A stretch of DNA of 64,000 nt from Poseidonibacter lekithochrous (GTDB taxonomy: Bacteria > Campylobacterota > Campylobacteria > Campylobacterales > Arcobacteraceae). Made by a program: the position numbers and the translations under genes. Under the pieces are notes generated by a model. That model was given only the letters and a program-made list of their open reading frames with translations, made no database searches and was not told the DNA's origin. This document shows, one piece after another, positions 55,049-64,000 of the stretch; position 1 is the first letter of the stretch; the number at the start of each line of letters is the position of its first letter. The stretch is taken from assembly GCF_013283835.1 (NCBI RefSeq), contig NZ_CP054052.1:3410001-3474000 (forward strand), read 5' to 3'.

Positions 55049-56338
55049 ATGGACGATCTTTTTTTATCTAAAATAAATCTTCTATATGTAGAAGATGAAG
55101 AGTCTATTAGAAATATATTAGCAAAAAGATTAAGTAAAAAAGTCAATACCCTATATACCGCAGAAAATGGAGAAGATGGTTACAATAAATTTCTAGAAAA
55201 TTCTCCTGATATGATTTTAACAGATGTAACTATGCCAAAATTAAATGGTATTGAAATGACTAAAAAAATCAGAGAATATAATAGAGATATACCAATTATA
55301 ATCCTATCTGCAAATGATGAATCTAATTACTTATTATCAGCAATAGAAAATGAAGTGTCTGGTTATATAATGAAACCTTTGGACAAAGATAAGCTTTATG
55401 ATGTTCTAGAAAAGAATGCAAAAGCTATTTGTCTTGAAAAAATTAATCTAGCCCAACAACAGCAAATTAAAAAGCAACAAGTGCTTTTGCAGAATATAAT
55501 TAACTCTGAAAGAAATATGACTTTTTTAACAGATTTTTATTCTCTTAAATTTGCTAATAACTCATTTTTAGATTTCTTTGGAATTCAAAAAACTTCGGAA
55601 TTTAAAAATGATGTAATAACGATTTTTGAGAAACATGAAAAGTTTTTGGATAGAGATATTGTTAAAGATGAATTTTGTGCAATGAAGTTTTTCAATGAAA
55701 TAGAAAAACTAGATGAAACAAAAAGAGTTGTTTTAATAAAAGATAGAAATTCAAATATTAAATCTTTTTATATAAGTTTATCAAAACTTGATAATAACCT
55801 ATTTCTAGTTAGTCTTACAGATATTACTAAAATGACTTTAGAAAAAATAGATACAGAACAAAAAGCTTATTACGATGGTCTTACTGGAATTTATAATAGA
55901 AATAAGTTTCAAGAAGTATTTGAATATGAAGTAAAAAGAGTACATAGATATAAATATCCTTTATCTATTGCTATTTTAGATATTGACCACTTTAAGAACT
56001 TCAATGATCAGCATGGACACCTAATAGGAGATGAAGTTTTAATTTTAATTGCAAAGAAAATTCAAGAAAAGATTAGAGAAACAGATACTTTTGCTAGATG
56101 GGGTGGAGAAGAGTTTATTTTATTATTTTTTGAGTGTACTAAAGAGGATGCAAAAAATAAAGCAGATTTTTTAAGAAAAGAGATAGAAAAAACTTACCAT
56201 GAAACAGCAGGTAGAATTACAGTAAGTATAGGAATTTCTCAATATCAAGAGAATGATTCAATGGATGACTTATTTAAAAAAGCTGATGACGCACTATATA
56301 GAGCAAAAGAAAATGGTCGAAATAGAGTTGAAATTTAA
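55049..56338 (+). CDS. Receiver-GGDEF diguanylate cyclase
   Basis: A 429-aa response regulator that should make c-di-GMP. Receiver 5-122 (acidic DEE at 16-18, phospho-acceptor D59, Lys109). PAS-like middle about 140-265. GGDEF domain about 270-429 with GGEEF at 352-356 and an inhibitory I-site RETD at 343-346, the usual five residues before it. The ATG follows the stop of the CHASE kinase gene directly. It is the likely output of this phosphorelay and is opposed by the EAL protein upstream. Confidence 0.94.
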   Translation: MDDLFLSKINLLYVEDEESIRNILAKRLSKKVNTLYTAENGEDGYNKFLENSPDMILTDVTMPKLNGIEMTKKIREYNRDIPIIILSANDESNYLLSAIENEVSGYIMKPLDKDKLYDVLEKNAKAICLEKINLAQQQQIKKQQVLLQNIINSERNMTFLTDFYSLKFANNSFLDFFGIQKTSEFKNDVITIFEKHEKFLDRDIVKDEFCAMKFFNEIEKLDETKRVVLIKDRNSNIKSFYISLSKLDNNLFLVSLTDITKMTLEKIDTEQKAYYDGLTGIYNRNKFQEVFEYEVKRVHRYKYPLSIAILDIDHFKNFNDQHGHLIGDEVLILIAKKIQEKIRETDTFARWGGEEFILLFFECTKEDAKNKADFLRKEIEKTYHETAGRITVSIGISQYQENDSMDDLFKKADDALYRAKENGRNRVEI

Positions 56339-56344
56339 ATAATC

Positions 56345-56830
56345 TTAATTCTTAATACTTGTATTTAAAAGTATCATTTTCTTAGGAGAATAAATTATAC
56401 TTGTTTTTGATAAATCATTAGAAGAAATAACATTACAGTTCTTAATAACCAATTCTTGATTGGCAAAAACAACACCTGCTTTAAAATCATCATTTCCATC
56501 TTTAAAAGTTATATTTTCAATATGAAGTAAAGAACTTTTTGTATTAATAAAATTAAAGATTTGATTTGTTTTATTTCCATCTAAAACCACATCTTCTTTG
56601 CTAAGGCCTTTTGCACTTTTTATAAACAAGTTATACTTCTGATTATCTACAAAATAAAATGCACCTAAGTCCGATGTAGAGTATATACCTTTATCTAAAA
56701 TAATAGTATCATCCTGATTGTTTAATGCAGATTTTTTTAGAGCAAATCTTAATTCATTGGCATCTGATACATTAAATATTTGAGAAAAGCCAAAAGAGAA
56801 CAAAAGAGCAGAGAGAAAAAATAACTTCAT
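56345..56830 (-). CDS. Secreted short beta-helix-like protein
   Basis: A 161-aa protein with a signal peptide (KLFFLSALLFSFGFSQ). A repetitive strand-turn pattern follows (TIILDKGIYSTS, NLFIKSAKG, VVLDGNKTN, LLHIENITFKDGN, LVIKNCNVISS), like the first turns of a right-handed parallel beta-helix or pectate-lyase-like fold. It ends after about five turns, so it is either a short solenoid or a truncated relative of a larger protein. It is convergent with the diguanylate cyclase gene. Confidence 0.62.
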   Translation of the reverse strand: MKLFFLSALLFSFGFSQIFNVSDANELRFALKKSALNNQDDTIILDKGIYSTSDLGAFYFVDNQKYNLFIKSAKGLSKEDVVLDGNKTNQIFNFINTKSSLLHIENITFKDGNDDFKAGVVFANQELVIKNCNVISSNDLSKTSIIYSPKKMILLNTSIKN

Positions 56831-56915
56831 ATAACTACCTTTATTATATAATAATTCTTATCATATAAGTATAAGGCTTACAAATAAATTAATTTTTAAT
56901 TATTATTTAATAATT

Positions 56916-57302
56916 TTATTTATCTTTTCTAATTCGTATCAGTATTCTATTTTTTCTATCTCTATGTGTTATTTCTCTTTCATTTCTGTCAAATAACTCT
57001 TTTATAAAAGTATCTTCATAACTTGGATGTAGATTCTGAGAATTAAAAGTTTTTAAATCTTGACATTCAAAAGTAGACTTACAAATCCTATCTTCATATA
57101 TTTTCATATCAAGAACTGCTGTTCCTGCGCTAAAAATCTGTACTTGAGTGTAATCTCTATATTTAAAAATAAAACCTTTATCGTAAAATTTCATAGAAGG
57201 TGTTTTAATCAAAATAGTAGCGCTAGAAGTTAATTGTGGCTTAGTATTAAAACATCCTGTAAAAATAAATATTGAAAGTAATATTAGGAATATGTTTTTC
57301 AT
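56916..57302 (-). CDS. Conserved-looking putative lipoprotein
   Basis: A 128-aa protein with a lipoprotein signal peptide (KNIFLILLSIFIFTGC; lipidated Cys at 17). The rest is beta-rich and contains two further cysteines (ICKSTFEC) that could form a disulfide. It ends in a basic stretch (REITHRDRKNRILIRIRKDK). AAAGGA precedes the ATG. I recognise no functional family. It is divergent from queH. Confidence 0.72.
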   Translation of the reverse strand: MKNIFLILLSIFIFTGCFNTKPQLTSSATILIKTPSMKFYDKGFIFKYRDYTQVQIFSAGTAVLDMKIYEDRICKSTFECQDLKTFNSQNLHPSYEDTFIKELFDRNEREITHRDRKNRILIRIRKDK

Positions 57303-57331
57303 ATCTAATCCTTTGTTTTAAAATATTTTAC

Positions 57332-57337
57332 TATAAT
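57332..57337 (+). promoter_or_regulatory. Candidate -10 element of the queH-lpxB promoter
   Basis: TATAAT 31 bp before the TTG start of queH, in the short interval divergent from the lipoprotein gene. Confidence 0.45.
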
Positions 57338-57368
57338 ATCTCTAAATTATAAAATCAAAGGTTATTTT

Positions 57369-58442
57369 TTGTTAGTACATATTTGTTGTGCCGTCGATAG
57401 TCACTATTTTTTAGAAAGAATACAAGAAGAATATCCAGATGAAACATTAGTGGGATTTTTTTATGACCCTAATATTCATCCATATAGTGAATATAGACTT
57501 AGATACTTAGACGTAGAATACTCATGTCAAAAACTTGGCATTGAACTTATAGAGGGACCATACAATTTAGAAGCATGGCTTGAAAAAGTAAAAGGGATGG
57601 AACACCTACCCGAAAAAGGTGATAGATGTACAGTTTGTTATGATGACAGACTTGATAATACAGTTGAAAAAGCAAAAGAATTAGGACATGATAAATTTAC
57701 TACTACACTATTAATTTCTCCTAAAAAATCTCAAGAAAAACTAGATATTATTGGTCATAACTTAGAAAAACTGCACGGAATCGAATTTATTTTCAGAGAT
57801 TACAAAGCTGGTAATGGGGCTGAAATTCAAGGTAAAAAAGTAAAAGAAAACCAACTTTATAGACAAAACTATTGTGGTTGTTTATTTGGTCTAAGTGCTC
57901 AAAGAGAAGCTCAAAAGAAAATCATGGATGAGATGTTTAATCCTATCTCAAATCAGATTTTGCCTGAGTCAATTGAAGAGCGATTAGAGCTTTATAAAAG
58001 AAGAAATGAGCTAGAGAGAACTGGGGAGCAATATAAAATAGTTAAGCATAGATTCTTAAACTATAGACTTTTAAGCGCAAGAGTTAAAGTAGCTAAACAA
58101 ATTGTATCTTCGTATGTTCTACCCTACTCAATGATAAATAGAAACAAAACAAATGGAAGAATTGAATATGAAAAAGATGGTATTAACTATCTAAATAGAG
58201 ATGAATTAAAAATCATTTCACTTGAAAAATTCAATGCCTTAGCTAATACAAATTATTCAAACATAAAAGAGTTAATGTATTCACCTCCCTCTTTTGAAAA
58301 AGAGTTGGAAGTAAGAAATCAAATCATAAAAAGTGCTTTTAATCTAAGTACGATTATTGTTTTAGATGAAATTATTGATGCAAAATATGAGATTGAGTTA
58401 GAAGCTGAGACTTATGATGACGTAAGAGAGGAAATTATATGA
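57369..58442 (+). CDS. queH: Epoxyqueuosine reductase QueH
   Basis: The DUF208/QueH family reduces epoxyqueuosine to queuosine in tRNA, replacing QueG. The 357-aa protein has the cysteine sets ICC at 5-7, CTVC at 87-90 and a downstream NYCGC pair, as needed for the Fe-S/metal site, and LLISPKKSQEKL. The C-terminal half (about 190-357) is an extension beyond the core domain. The start is TTG at 57369 with AAAGG seven bases before it. It overlaps lpxB by 4 bp (ATGA). Confidence 0.87.
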   Translation: MLVHICCAVDSHYFLERIQEEYPDETLVGFFYDPNIHPYSEYRLRYLDVEYSCQKLGIELIEGPYNLEAWLEKVKGMEHLPEKGDRCTVCYDDRLDNTVEKAKELGHDKFTTTLLISPKKSQEKLDIIGHNLEKLHGIEFIFRDYKAGNGAEIQGKKVKENQLYRQNYCGCLFGLSAQREAQKKIMDEMFNPISNQILPESIEERLELYKRRNELERTGEQYKIVKHRFLNYRLLSARVKVAKQIVSSYVLPYSMINRNKTNGRIEYEKDGINYLNRDELKIISLEKFNALANTNYSNIKELMYSPPSFEKELEVRNQIIKSAFNLSTIIVLDEIIDAKYEIELEAETYDDVREEII

Positions 58443-59482
58443 AACTTTTAGTTTGTGCAATGGAAACATCTTCAAACATCCACTTAAGAGAGTTAAAAAA
58501 ACACTTTTGCGATGATGTGGAGATGGTAGGGGTTTTTGATAAAGAATTAGGTAATCCACTTTATGATTTAACTGCTTTAGCAATTATGGGATTTGTTGAT
58601 GCTCTAAAAAAACTAAGATTTTTCTTCAAACTTCGAGATGAATTAGTAGAACTAGCAAAGGATTGTGACAAAGTTTTACTAATGGACTCTTCAGGTTTCA
58701 ATCTACCCTTAGCAAAAAAATTAAAAGCCACATATCCAAACAAAGAAATCATTTATTATATCCTTCCTCAAGCTTGGGCTTGGAAGCAAGGAAGGGTTAA
58801 AAAACTTGAAGCTTATTGCTCAAAACTATGTTCAATTATTCCTTTTGAAAGTGAAATATATAACGATAAAAATAAGATTACTTATGTAGGACATCCACTG
58901 TTAGATGAAATTACTAATTTCAAAGAAGAATTAAATACAAGTGGAAAAATTGCTTTTATGCCAGGAAGTAGAAAAACTGAAATAAAAAACCATATGCCAG
59001 TATTTAAAGAACTAGCAAAACAGATACCAAATAAAAAACATATTTTAATTATTCCTTCAAAATTTGATGATGAGTATATAAATAAAATCTATGGAGATAT
59101 TTCAAACTTTACTATTTCAAGAGAAGCCCATGAAACGCTACAAGAAGCGGAATATGGCTTTATCTGTTCAGGAACTGCAACACTAGAAGCTGCACTTATT
59201 GGAACACCATTTACACTAAGTTATGTGGCTAAAAAGTTCGATTATGCAATAGGTAGAATGTTTGTAAAACTTAATCATGTTGGATTAGCAAATATCTTTT
59301 TTGAGAAAATGGGAAAAGAGCAAATTCATAGTGAGTTTTTACAAGAAGAAGTGAGTGTTGAAAACCTTTTAAATGATTATAAAAATATGGATAAAAAGTT
59401 ATTTTTTGAAAATTCTAAAGTACTTAGAGAGTACTTACAAAATGGAAGTTCTCAAAATGTCGCAAGCATAATTCAAAACTAA
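58439..59482 (+). CDS. lpxB: Lipid-A-disaccharide synthase
   Basis: A 347-aa GT-B glycosyltransferase that joins lipid X and UDP-diacylglucosamine in lipid A synthesis. Family features: ETSSNIHL near the start, DSSGFNLPLAKKLK, YYILPQAWAWKQGR, YVGHPLLDE, FMPGSRKTEI and CSGTATLEAAL. It is translationally coupled to queH and followed by fabZ after a 51-bp gap with its own promoter. Confidence 0.94.
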   Translation: MKLLVCAMETSSNIHLRELKKHFCDDVEMVGVFDKELGNPLYDLTALAIMGFVDALKKLRFFFKLRDELVELAKDCDKVLLMDSSGFNLPLAKKLKATYPNKEIIYYILPQAWAWKQGRVKKLEAYCSKLCSIIPFESEIYNDKNKITYVGHPLLDEITNFKEELNTSGKIAFMPGSRKTEIKNHMPVFKELAKQIPNKKHILIIPSKFDDEYINKIYGDISNFTISREAHETLQEAEYGFICSGTATLEAALIGTPFTLSYVAKKFDYAIGRMFVKLNHVGLANIFFEKMGKEQIHSEFLQEEVSVENLLNDYKNMDKKLFFENSKVLREYLQNGSSQNVASIIQN

Positions 59483-59508
59483 TTTTTATTTGGATAAAAT
59501 ATCTACTA

Positions 59509-59514
59509 TATAAT
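59509..59514 (+). promoter_or_regulatory. Candidate -10 element ahead of fabZ
   Basis: TATAAT 19 bp before the fabZ ATG, in the lpxB-fabZ gap. A nearby GGATAAAAT (59492-59500) is an alternative. Confidence 0.4.
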
Positions 59515-59533
59515 AAAAACTTTAGGATAATAA

Positions 59534-59977
59534 ATGTTAGATGTTACAGAAATTCAAGAAATTCTTCCTCATAGATACCCATTTTTATTAGTTGATAGAA
59601 TCACTGATATGGAAAAAGGTAAAACTATTGTAGGTTTTAAAAATATCTCAATTAGTGAGCCTGCATTTATGGGTCACTTCCCAGGTCATCCAATTTACCC
59701 AGGTGTTTTAATCTTAGAAGGTATGGCACAAGCTGGTGGTATCTTAGCATTAAAAAGCAACGATTTAACAAATGAAGAACTTAAAAATAAAGTAATTTAC
59801 TTCATGAGTATTGACAAAGCAAAATTCAGAACACCTGTTAAACCTGGTGATAAATTAGAGTACAGAATCGAAGTTAAAAAACTAAGAGGTACACTAATCG
59901 TTCTTGAAGGTAAAGCATATGTTGATGATTCATTAGTTGCTGAAGCTGAATTAAAAGCTATGGTAGTAGATAAATAA
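59534..59977 (+). CDS. fabZ: 3-hydroxyacyl-ACP dehydratase FabZ
   Basis: A 147-aa hot-dog-fold dehydratase of fatty-acid synthesis. It has [14 protein letters not shown], the catalytic [20 protein letters not shown] (His and Glu present) and [14 protein letters not shown]. It heads the fabZ-lpxA-clpX-mreB-mreC run known from C. jejuni. Confidence 0.97.
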   Translation: MLDVTEIQEILPHRYPFLLVDRITDMEKGKTIVGFKNISISEPAFMGHFPGHPIYPGVLILEGMAQAGGILALKSNDLTNEELKNKVIYFMSIDKAKFRTPVKPGDKLEYRIEVKKLRGTLIVLEGKAYVDDSLVAEAELKAMVVDK

Positions 59978-59981
59978 TCAG

Positions 59982-60761
59982 ATGAATAATATTCATAAAA
60001 CAGCAATAATTGAAGAAGGTGCAATCCTTGGTGATAATATCACTATTGGTGCATACACAATTATTGGAAAAGATGTAAAGATTGGTGATGGAACAAGAAT
60101 TGATTCACACACAGTTATTGCAGGTAAAACTACAATAGGAAAAGACAATCATATCTATTCACATGCTGCAATTGGAACTGATCCTCAAGACCTTAAATTT
60201 AATGGTGAAGAAGTTGAACTAATTATTGGGGATAACAATAAAATTAGAGAATTCACACTATTTAATCCAGGTACTGAAGGTGGTGGTTCAATCACAAGAA
60301 TCGGAAGTAATAACTTGTTCATGGGTTACGTTCATGTAGCACATGATGTTATTATTGGTGATAACTGTGTATTCGCTAACTGCGCTACACTTGCAGGTCA
60401 TGTAGAGATTGATGACTATGTAGTTGTTGGTGGATTAACACCAATTCACCAATTTTGTAAAATTGGAACTCAAGTAATGATTGGTGGAGGTTCTGTAGTA
60501 ACTCAGGATATTCCTCCATATTGTTTAGCAGAAGGGAATAAAGCCGTTCTTAGAGGACTTAACCTAAATGGTCTTAGAAGAAGATTCGATAATAGAGAAG
60601 ATATTAATGCAGTAAAAACTGCTTATAAAGCTTTATTTGAATCAGGTAATCCATTAGCAGACACAGCCAAAGAATTACATGAAAATGAAAATAAATATGT
60701 TAAGAATTTAGCTTCTTTTTGTTTAGAAACAAAAAGAGGAATTCCTTACAATAGAAAATAA
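59982..60761 (+). CDS. lpxA: UDP-N-acetylglucosamine acyltransferase
   Basis: A 259-aa left-handed beta-helix protein that adds the first acyl chain in lipid A synthesis. Many hexapeptide repeats run through residues 3-185, with the catalytic His in HVAHDVIIGDNC and GGLTPIHQFCKIG. A helical C-terminus follows (LRRRFDNREDINAVK). It starts 4 bp after fabZ. Confidence 0.97.
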   Translation: MNNIHKTAIIEEGAILGDNITIGAYTIIGKDVKIGDGTRIDSHTVIAGKTTIGKDNHIYSHAAIGTDPQDLKFNGEEVELIIGDNNKIREFTLFNPGTEGGGSITRIGSNNLFMGYVHVAHDVIIGDNCVFANCATLAGHVEIDDYVVVGGLTPIHQFCKIGTQVMIGGGSVVTQDIPPYCLAEGNKAVLRGLNLNGLRRRFDNREDINAVKTAYKALFESGNPLADTAKELHENENKYVKNLASFCLETKRGIPYNRK

Positions 60762-60776
60762 AATAATAGGTACAAA

Positions 60777-62006
60777 ATGAGTAAAATTATATGTGATTTT
60801 TGTGGAGCAGAAGATTCAGCAGAAAACCCAGTAATAGCTGGGGAAAATGCTTGTATTTGTAAAGCTTGCGTTGGTGCAGCTCATGACATCATGTCTGGAA
60901 ATATTTCAGAAGGCCATGACCATCTTCCTGCTGTTCAAAACGACGAAGAAAAAAAAGAAGAAATCAAACTTAGAACTCCTGCTGAATTAAAAGCAATTCT
61001 AGATGATTATGTTATTGGTCAAGAAAGAGCAAAAAAAGTATTATCTGTTGCAGTATACAACCACTACAAGAGAATTTTCAGACATAATGAAATTGATGAT
61101 GATACGGAATTAAATAAATCTAATGTTTTATTAATTGGACCTACTGGTTCAGGAAAAACACTACTTGCTCAAACTATTTCTAAATATTTAGATGTTCCTT
61201 TAGCTATTGCTGATGCTACATCTTTAACAGAAGCTGGATATGTTGGTGATGACGTTGAAAACGTTGTTACTAGATTAGTTCAAGCAGCTGGTGGAGATAT
61301 TGAAAAAGCTCAAAGAGGTATTATCTTTATTGATGAAGTTGATAAAGTAGCTAGAATGAGTGAAAATAGATCTATTACTAGAGATGTTTCAGGGGAAGGT
61401 GTTCAACAAGCACTTCTTAAAATTGTAGAAGGTTCTGTTGTAAACGTTCCACCAAAAGGTGGAAGAAAACACCCTGGACAAGATGCACTTCAAGTTGATA
61501 CTACAAATATTTTATTTGTTTGTGGTGGAGCTTTTGATGGTTTAGAAGATATCATCAAGAAAAAAGAAGGTGCTAATGTTCTTGGATTTAATCAAGCTGT
61601 AAAAAGCAAAAAAGAAGATAGCAAACTTATCTCAAAAGTTGAAACTGATGATTTAGTTAAGTACGGATTAATTCCTGAGTTAATCGGTCGTTTACATATG
61701 TTAGCTACACTTAATGAAATAACTGAAGAAGATATGGTTCATATTTTAACTGAACCAAAAAATGCTTTAATCAAACAATACATTAAATTATTCGAAATGG
61801 ATGATGTTAATTTAGAATTTGATAAAGAAGCATTATTAGAATTAGCAAAACTTGCAATTGAGAGAAAAACAGGGGCAAGAGGATTAAGATCTATTCTTGA
61901 AGATATTATGTTAGACATTATGTATGATCTACCTGATTACAAAAACAAAACTGTTACAATTACAAAAGATGTTGTTCTTAAAGTTGAAGAACCAAAAATA
62001 GCATAA
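60777..62006 (+). CDS. clpX: ATP-dependent Clp protease ATPase subunit ClpX
   Basis: A 409-aa AAA+ unfoldase for ClpP. The N-terminal zinc finger has CDFCGAEDS and CICKACVG. The ATPase has Walker A GPTGSGKT, Walker [10 protein letters not shown], the pore region [11 protein letters not shown], an [17 protein letters not shown] segment and the sensor-2 GARGLRSI. All domains are complete. Confidence 0.97.
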   Translation: MSKIICDFCGAEDSAENPVIAGENACICKACVGAAHDIMSGNISEGHDHLPAVQNDEEKKEEIKLRTPAELKAILDDYVIGQERAKKVLSVAVYNHYKRIFRHNEIDDDTELNKSNVLLIGPTGSGKTLLAQTISKYLDVPLAIADATSLTEAGYVGDDVENVVTRLVQAAGGDIEKAQRGIIFIDEVDKVARMSENRSITRDVSGEGVQQALLKIVEGSVVNVPPKGGRKHPGQDALQVDTTNILFVCGGAFDGLEDIIKKKEGANVLGFNQAVKSKKEDSKLISKVETDDLVKYGLIPELIGRLHMLATLNEITEEDMVHILTEPKNALIKQYIKLFEMDDVNLEFDKEALLELAKLAIERKTGARGLRSILEDIMLDIMYDLPDYKNKTVTITKDVVLKVEEPKIA

Positions 62007-62021
62007 TAAAAGGATAGAGAA

Positions 62022-63053
62022 GTGTTTTTAGATAAATTTATTGGTCTATTTTCAAGTGATATGGCAATTGACCTAGGAACAGCAAATACAATTGTTTCTG
62101 TAAAAGGAAAAGGTATCATTATTAATGAGCCTTCTGTTGTAGCTGTTCAAAATGACAAATACGGAAGAGATAAAATCTTAGCAGTTGGTCAAGAAGCAAA
62201 ACAGATGATTGGTAAAACACCACTAAACATTCAAGCAGTAAGACCTATGAAAGATGGTGTTGTTGCTGATTTCGAAATGACAGAAAGAATGATTAGATAT
62301 TTCATCGAAAAAGCACACTCTAGAAAATCTTTTATTAGACCTAGAATCATTATTTGTATTCCATATGGTATTACTCAAGTTGAGAAAAAAGCCGTAGAAG
62401 AATCAGCAATGAGTGCAGGTGCTAGAGAAGTATTCTTAGTAGAAGAACCAATGGCAGCAGCTATTGGAGCAGGAATTCCTGTATCTGACCCATCTGGTTA
62501 TGTAGTTGTTGATATTGGTGGTGGTACTACTGAAATTGGTGTTACTTCACTTGGTGGATTAGTACTTTCTAAATCAATTAAAGTTGCGGGTGATAAGTTT
62601 GACAAATCAATTATTGAATATGTTAGACAAAACTACAACCTATATATTGGTGAAAGAACTGCTGAAAATATCAAAATTGAAATTGGTACTGCTGTTAAAT
62701 TAGATACAGAACTTAAAATCAAAGTAAAAGGTAGAGATAACTCAGGTTTACTATCAACTATTGAATTAGGTTCAGAAGGTGTACGCACTGCTATTAAAGA
62801 ACCTCTTAAAGAGATTGTTTCAGCAGTAAGATCAGTATTAGAGGAAATGCCACCTGATTTAGCAGGAGATGTTGTTGATAATGGTGTTATACTAACTGGT
62901 GGTGGAGCATTAATTAGAGGTCTTGATTCATATATCGCGGATATTGTAAAACTTCCAGTAAAAGTTGCAGAAGATCCATTATTAGCAGTTGCTTATGGTA
63001 CAAGCAATGTTTTAGATGAGGATGCTTTACTTAGATTAATCACGAATGCGTAA
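62022..63053 (+). CDS. mreB: Rod-shape-determining actin homologue MreB
   Basis: A 343-aa actin-fold ATPase that guides lateral cell-wall growth. It has AIDLGTANTIVSVKGKGI, the second phosphate motif VVVDIGGGTTEIGVTSLGG, and ILTGGGALIRGLD. The start is GTG at 62022, seven to eight bases after AAAGGA. It overlaps mreC by 8 bp. Confidence 0.97.
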   Translation: MFLDKFIGLFSSDMAIDLGTANTIVSVKGKGIIINEPSVVAVQNDKYGRDKILAVGQEAKQMIGKTPLNIQAVRPMKDGVVADFEMTERMIRYFIEKAHSRKSFIRPRIIICIPYGITQVEKKAVEESAMSAGAREVFLVEEPMAAAIGAGIPVSDPSGYVVVDIGGGTTEIGVTSLGGLVLSKSIKVAGDKFDKSIIEYVRQNYNLYIGERTAENIKIEIGTAVKLDTELKIKVKGRDNSGLLSTIELGSEGVRTAIKEPLKEIVSAVRSVLEEMPPDLAGDVVDNGVILTGGGALIRGLDSYIADIVKLPVKVAEDPLLAVAYGTSNVLDEDALLRLITNA

Positions 63054-63855
63054 ATTTCTATTTTTTGTACTTTTCATTGTTATTGGTTTATCTTACCTTT
63101 TTGAGGTAGATAAACTAATTGCAAGAAATTTCAACTTTCTTAATACAATCAAACTTTCATATATAAATACTGTTATTGATATTTCAAATACTATTGATAA
63201 ATATTTTAATCAAGTAAAAACTATTGAAGAATTAAAAACAGAAAATGCCAAACTAAAACAGTATGAAGTACTATATAATACAACACTGAAAAAATTCGAC
63301 AGTCTTAACGAATATGTTAATACTGCTTCACGAAATAATACAAGCTCAACAATCACTCAAACAAAAGTTTTATCATATATAGGATTTAATGACTTTACAA
63401 AAGTATGGGTTGATTATAAAAAGAGTGATGATTCGATCTTAGGTTTAATTACAGGAGAATATGCTGCTGGAATTGTACTAAAAGAGGATGATAGATCTAT
63501 TGCTTTATTAAATGGAAACAAAAAATCTTCTTATGCTGTATTTATAGGTGAGAAAAAAGTTCCAGGAATTGTAACCTCATCAGATGGCGAAGAAAATTTA
63601 TTAATAAAATTTATACCTATTTGGTCTGATATAAAAGAAGGAGATGAAGTAATTACTTCAGGTATGGATAATATCTTTTTTGAAGGCTTAAAAGTTGGAA
63701 AAGTATTAAAGGTATCTAAACTTTCAGATATGAAAACAGCTTTGATTAAACCTTATGCAAATGTATTAAAGAAGAAATATTTTTATGTATATAAGGGAAA
63801 ATCAGACCCAATATTAATAGAAGAGAAAGAGGATAAAAAAGCTACTAATAAGTAG
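63046..63855 (+). CDS. mreC: Rod-shape-determining protein MreC
   Basis: A 269-aa bitopic periplasmic protein: membrane helix at residues 3-18, coiled coil at about 60-90 (IEELKTENAKLKQYE), then the two small beta-barrel MreC domain (about 100-250; SGMDNIFFEGLKVGKV). It connects MreB to the wall-synthesis machinery. It starts inside the end of mreB and its last 11 bp overlap the convergent riboflavin synthase gene. Confidence 0.93.
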   Translation: MRKFLFFVLFIVIGLSYLFEVDKLIARNFNFLNTIKLSYINTVIDISNTIDKYFNQVKTIEELKTENAKLKQYEVLYNTTLKKFDSLNEYVNTASRNNTSSTITQTKVLSYIGFNDFTKVWVDYKKSDDSILGLITGEYAAGIVLKEDDRSIALLNGNKKSSYAVFIGEKKVPGIVTSSDGEENLLIKFIPIWSDIKEGDEVITSGMDNIFFEGLKVGKVLKVSKLSDMKTALIKPYANVLKKKYFYVYKGKSDPILIEEKEDKKATNK

Positions 63856-64000
63856 CCATTATTTTATCCACACTATCCCAAGATAAACTATCATCTTTAG
63901 CATTATCTTTTTTAAACATGTTATACACATATCTAGCAAACATATCAGTTTCTAAATTCACTTTTGAACCTACTTTATACGTTTTAAACAGCGTATTATC
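63845..64000 (-). CDS. Riboflavin synthase (alpha subunit), C-terminal fragment
   Basis: The last 51 residues of a gene that enters from the right edge, ending in TAG at 63845-63847. The piece TYKVGSKVNLETDMFARYVYNMF matches the end of riboflavin synthase's second barrel (KVNLExDxxARYV), which makes riboflavin from two lumazine molecules. It converges on mreC with an 11-bp overlap. Only the end can be seen. Confidence 0.78.
   Translation of the reverse strand, partial: DNTLFKTYKVGSKVNLETDMFARYVYNMFKKDNAKDDSLSWDSVDKIMATY

Noticed and set aside
54730-55146. 138-codon antisense frame over the end of the CHASE kinase gene
   Set aside because: It lies opposite strong kinase and receiver coding sequence and has the hydrophobic composition typical of antisense shadows.

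Overview
This is an AT-rich chromosomal segment of a member of the Campylobacterota, most like an Arcobacter-group bacterium. The gene order matches the Campylobacter/Arcobacter type: recA-eno-ftsB-like-AMIN; a nuo operon in which nuoE and nuoF are replaced by two unrelated small genes; and fabZ-lpxA-clpX-mreB-mreC. A futalosine-type menaquinone gene, a chemoreceptor and many two-component and c-di-GMP genes agree with a motile, respiring, environmental epsilonproteobacterium. I see no rRNA, tRNA, CRISPR array, insertion sequence or prophage.

Region by region. (1) 1-3141, minus strand: nonulosonate or surface-sugar genes (pseB, an RmlD-like reductase, a NeuB-family synthase, the start of an N-acetyl sugar amidotransferase). 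(2) 3265-7050, plus strand: a small basic protein, recA, eno, an FtsB/DivIC-like protein and an AMIN-domain protein. (3) 7018-14227, minus strand: antiporter, bioB, phosphodiesterase, topA, murB, mqnD and an SLT-type protein. (4) 14284-28187, minus strand: the complete 14-gene complex I operon, ending in a strong intrinsic terminator. (5) 28473-34922: chemoreceptor, L,D-transpeptidase-like protein, AAA+ ATPase, a Sel1 lipoprotein and an AEC transporter. (6) 34926-46320: a defence-type accessory island. (7) 46343-57302: nfo, a type II NADH dehydrogenase, and a signalling block of a haem/GGDEF/EAL protein followed by four REC or histidine-kinase proteins. (8) 57369-64000: queH-lpxB, then fabZ-lpxA-clpX-mreB-mreC, then the end of a riboflavin synthase.

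The accessory island is the most interesting part. On the minus strand it reads hsdM, hsdS, fic, hsdR, a degenerate methylase fused to a target-recognition domain, an Abi_2/HEPN protein, and a HARE-HTH/GIY-YIG protein. A 51-residue gene on the opposite strand, not obvious from ORF length, lies between fic and hsdR and carries the Fic-inhibiting motif SxxxEG. It converges on fic with a 14-bp overlap and is preceded by tandem 20-bp operator-like repeats. Beyond hsdM lie two copies of an unrecognised two-gene module: an XRE-type regulator on the minus strand, divergent from a 76-81 residue protein. The two small proteins are about 55% identical, and both have the same 16-bp sequence just upstream.

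Complex I here has no NADH-binding module, so electrons probably enter from flavodoxin or ferredoxin. The separate type II NADH dehydrogenase at 47570-48772 could then be the route for NADH. All functional statements come from reading motifs and gene order by eye. No database search was run.
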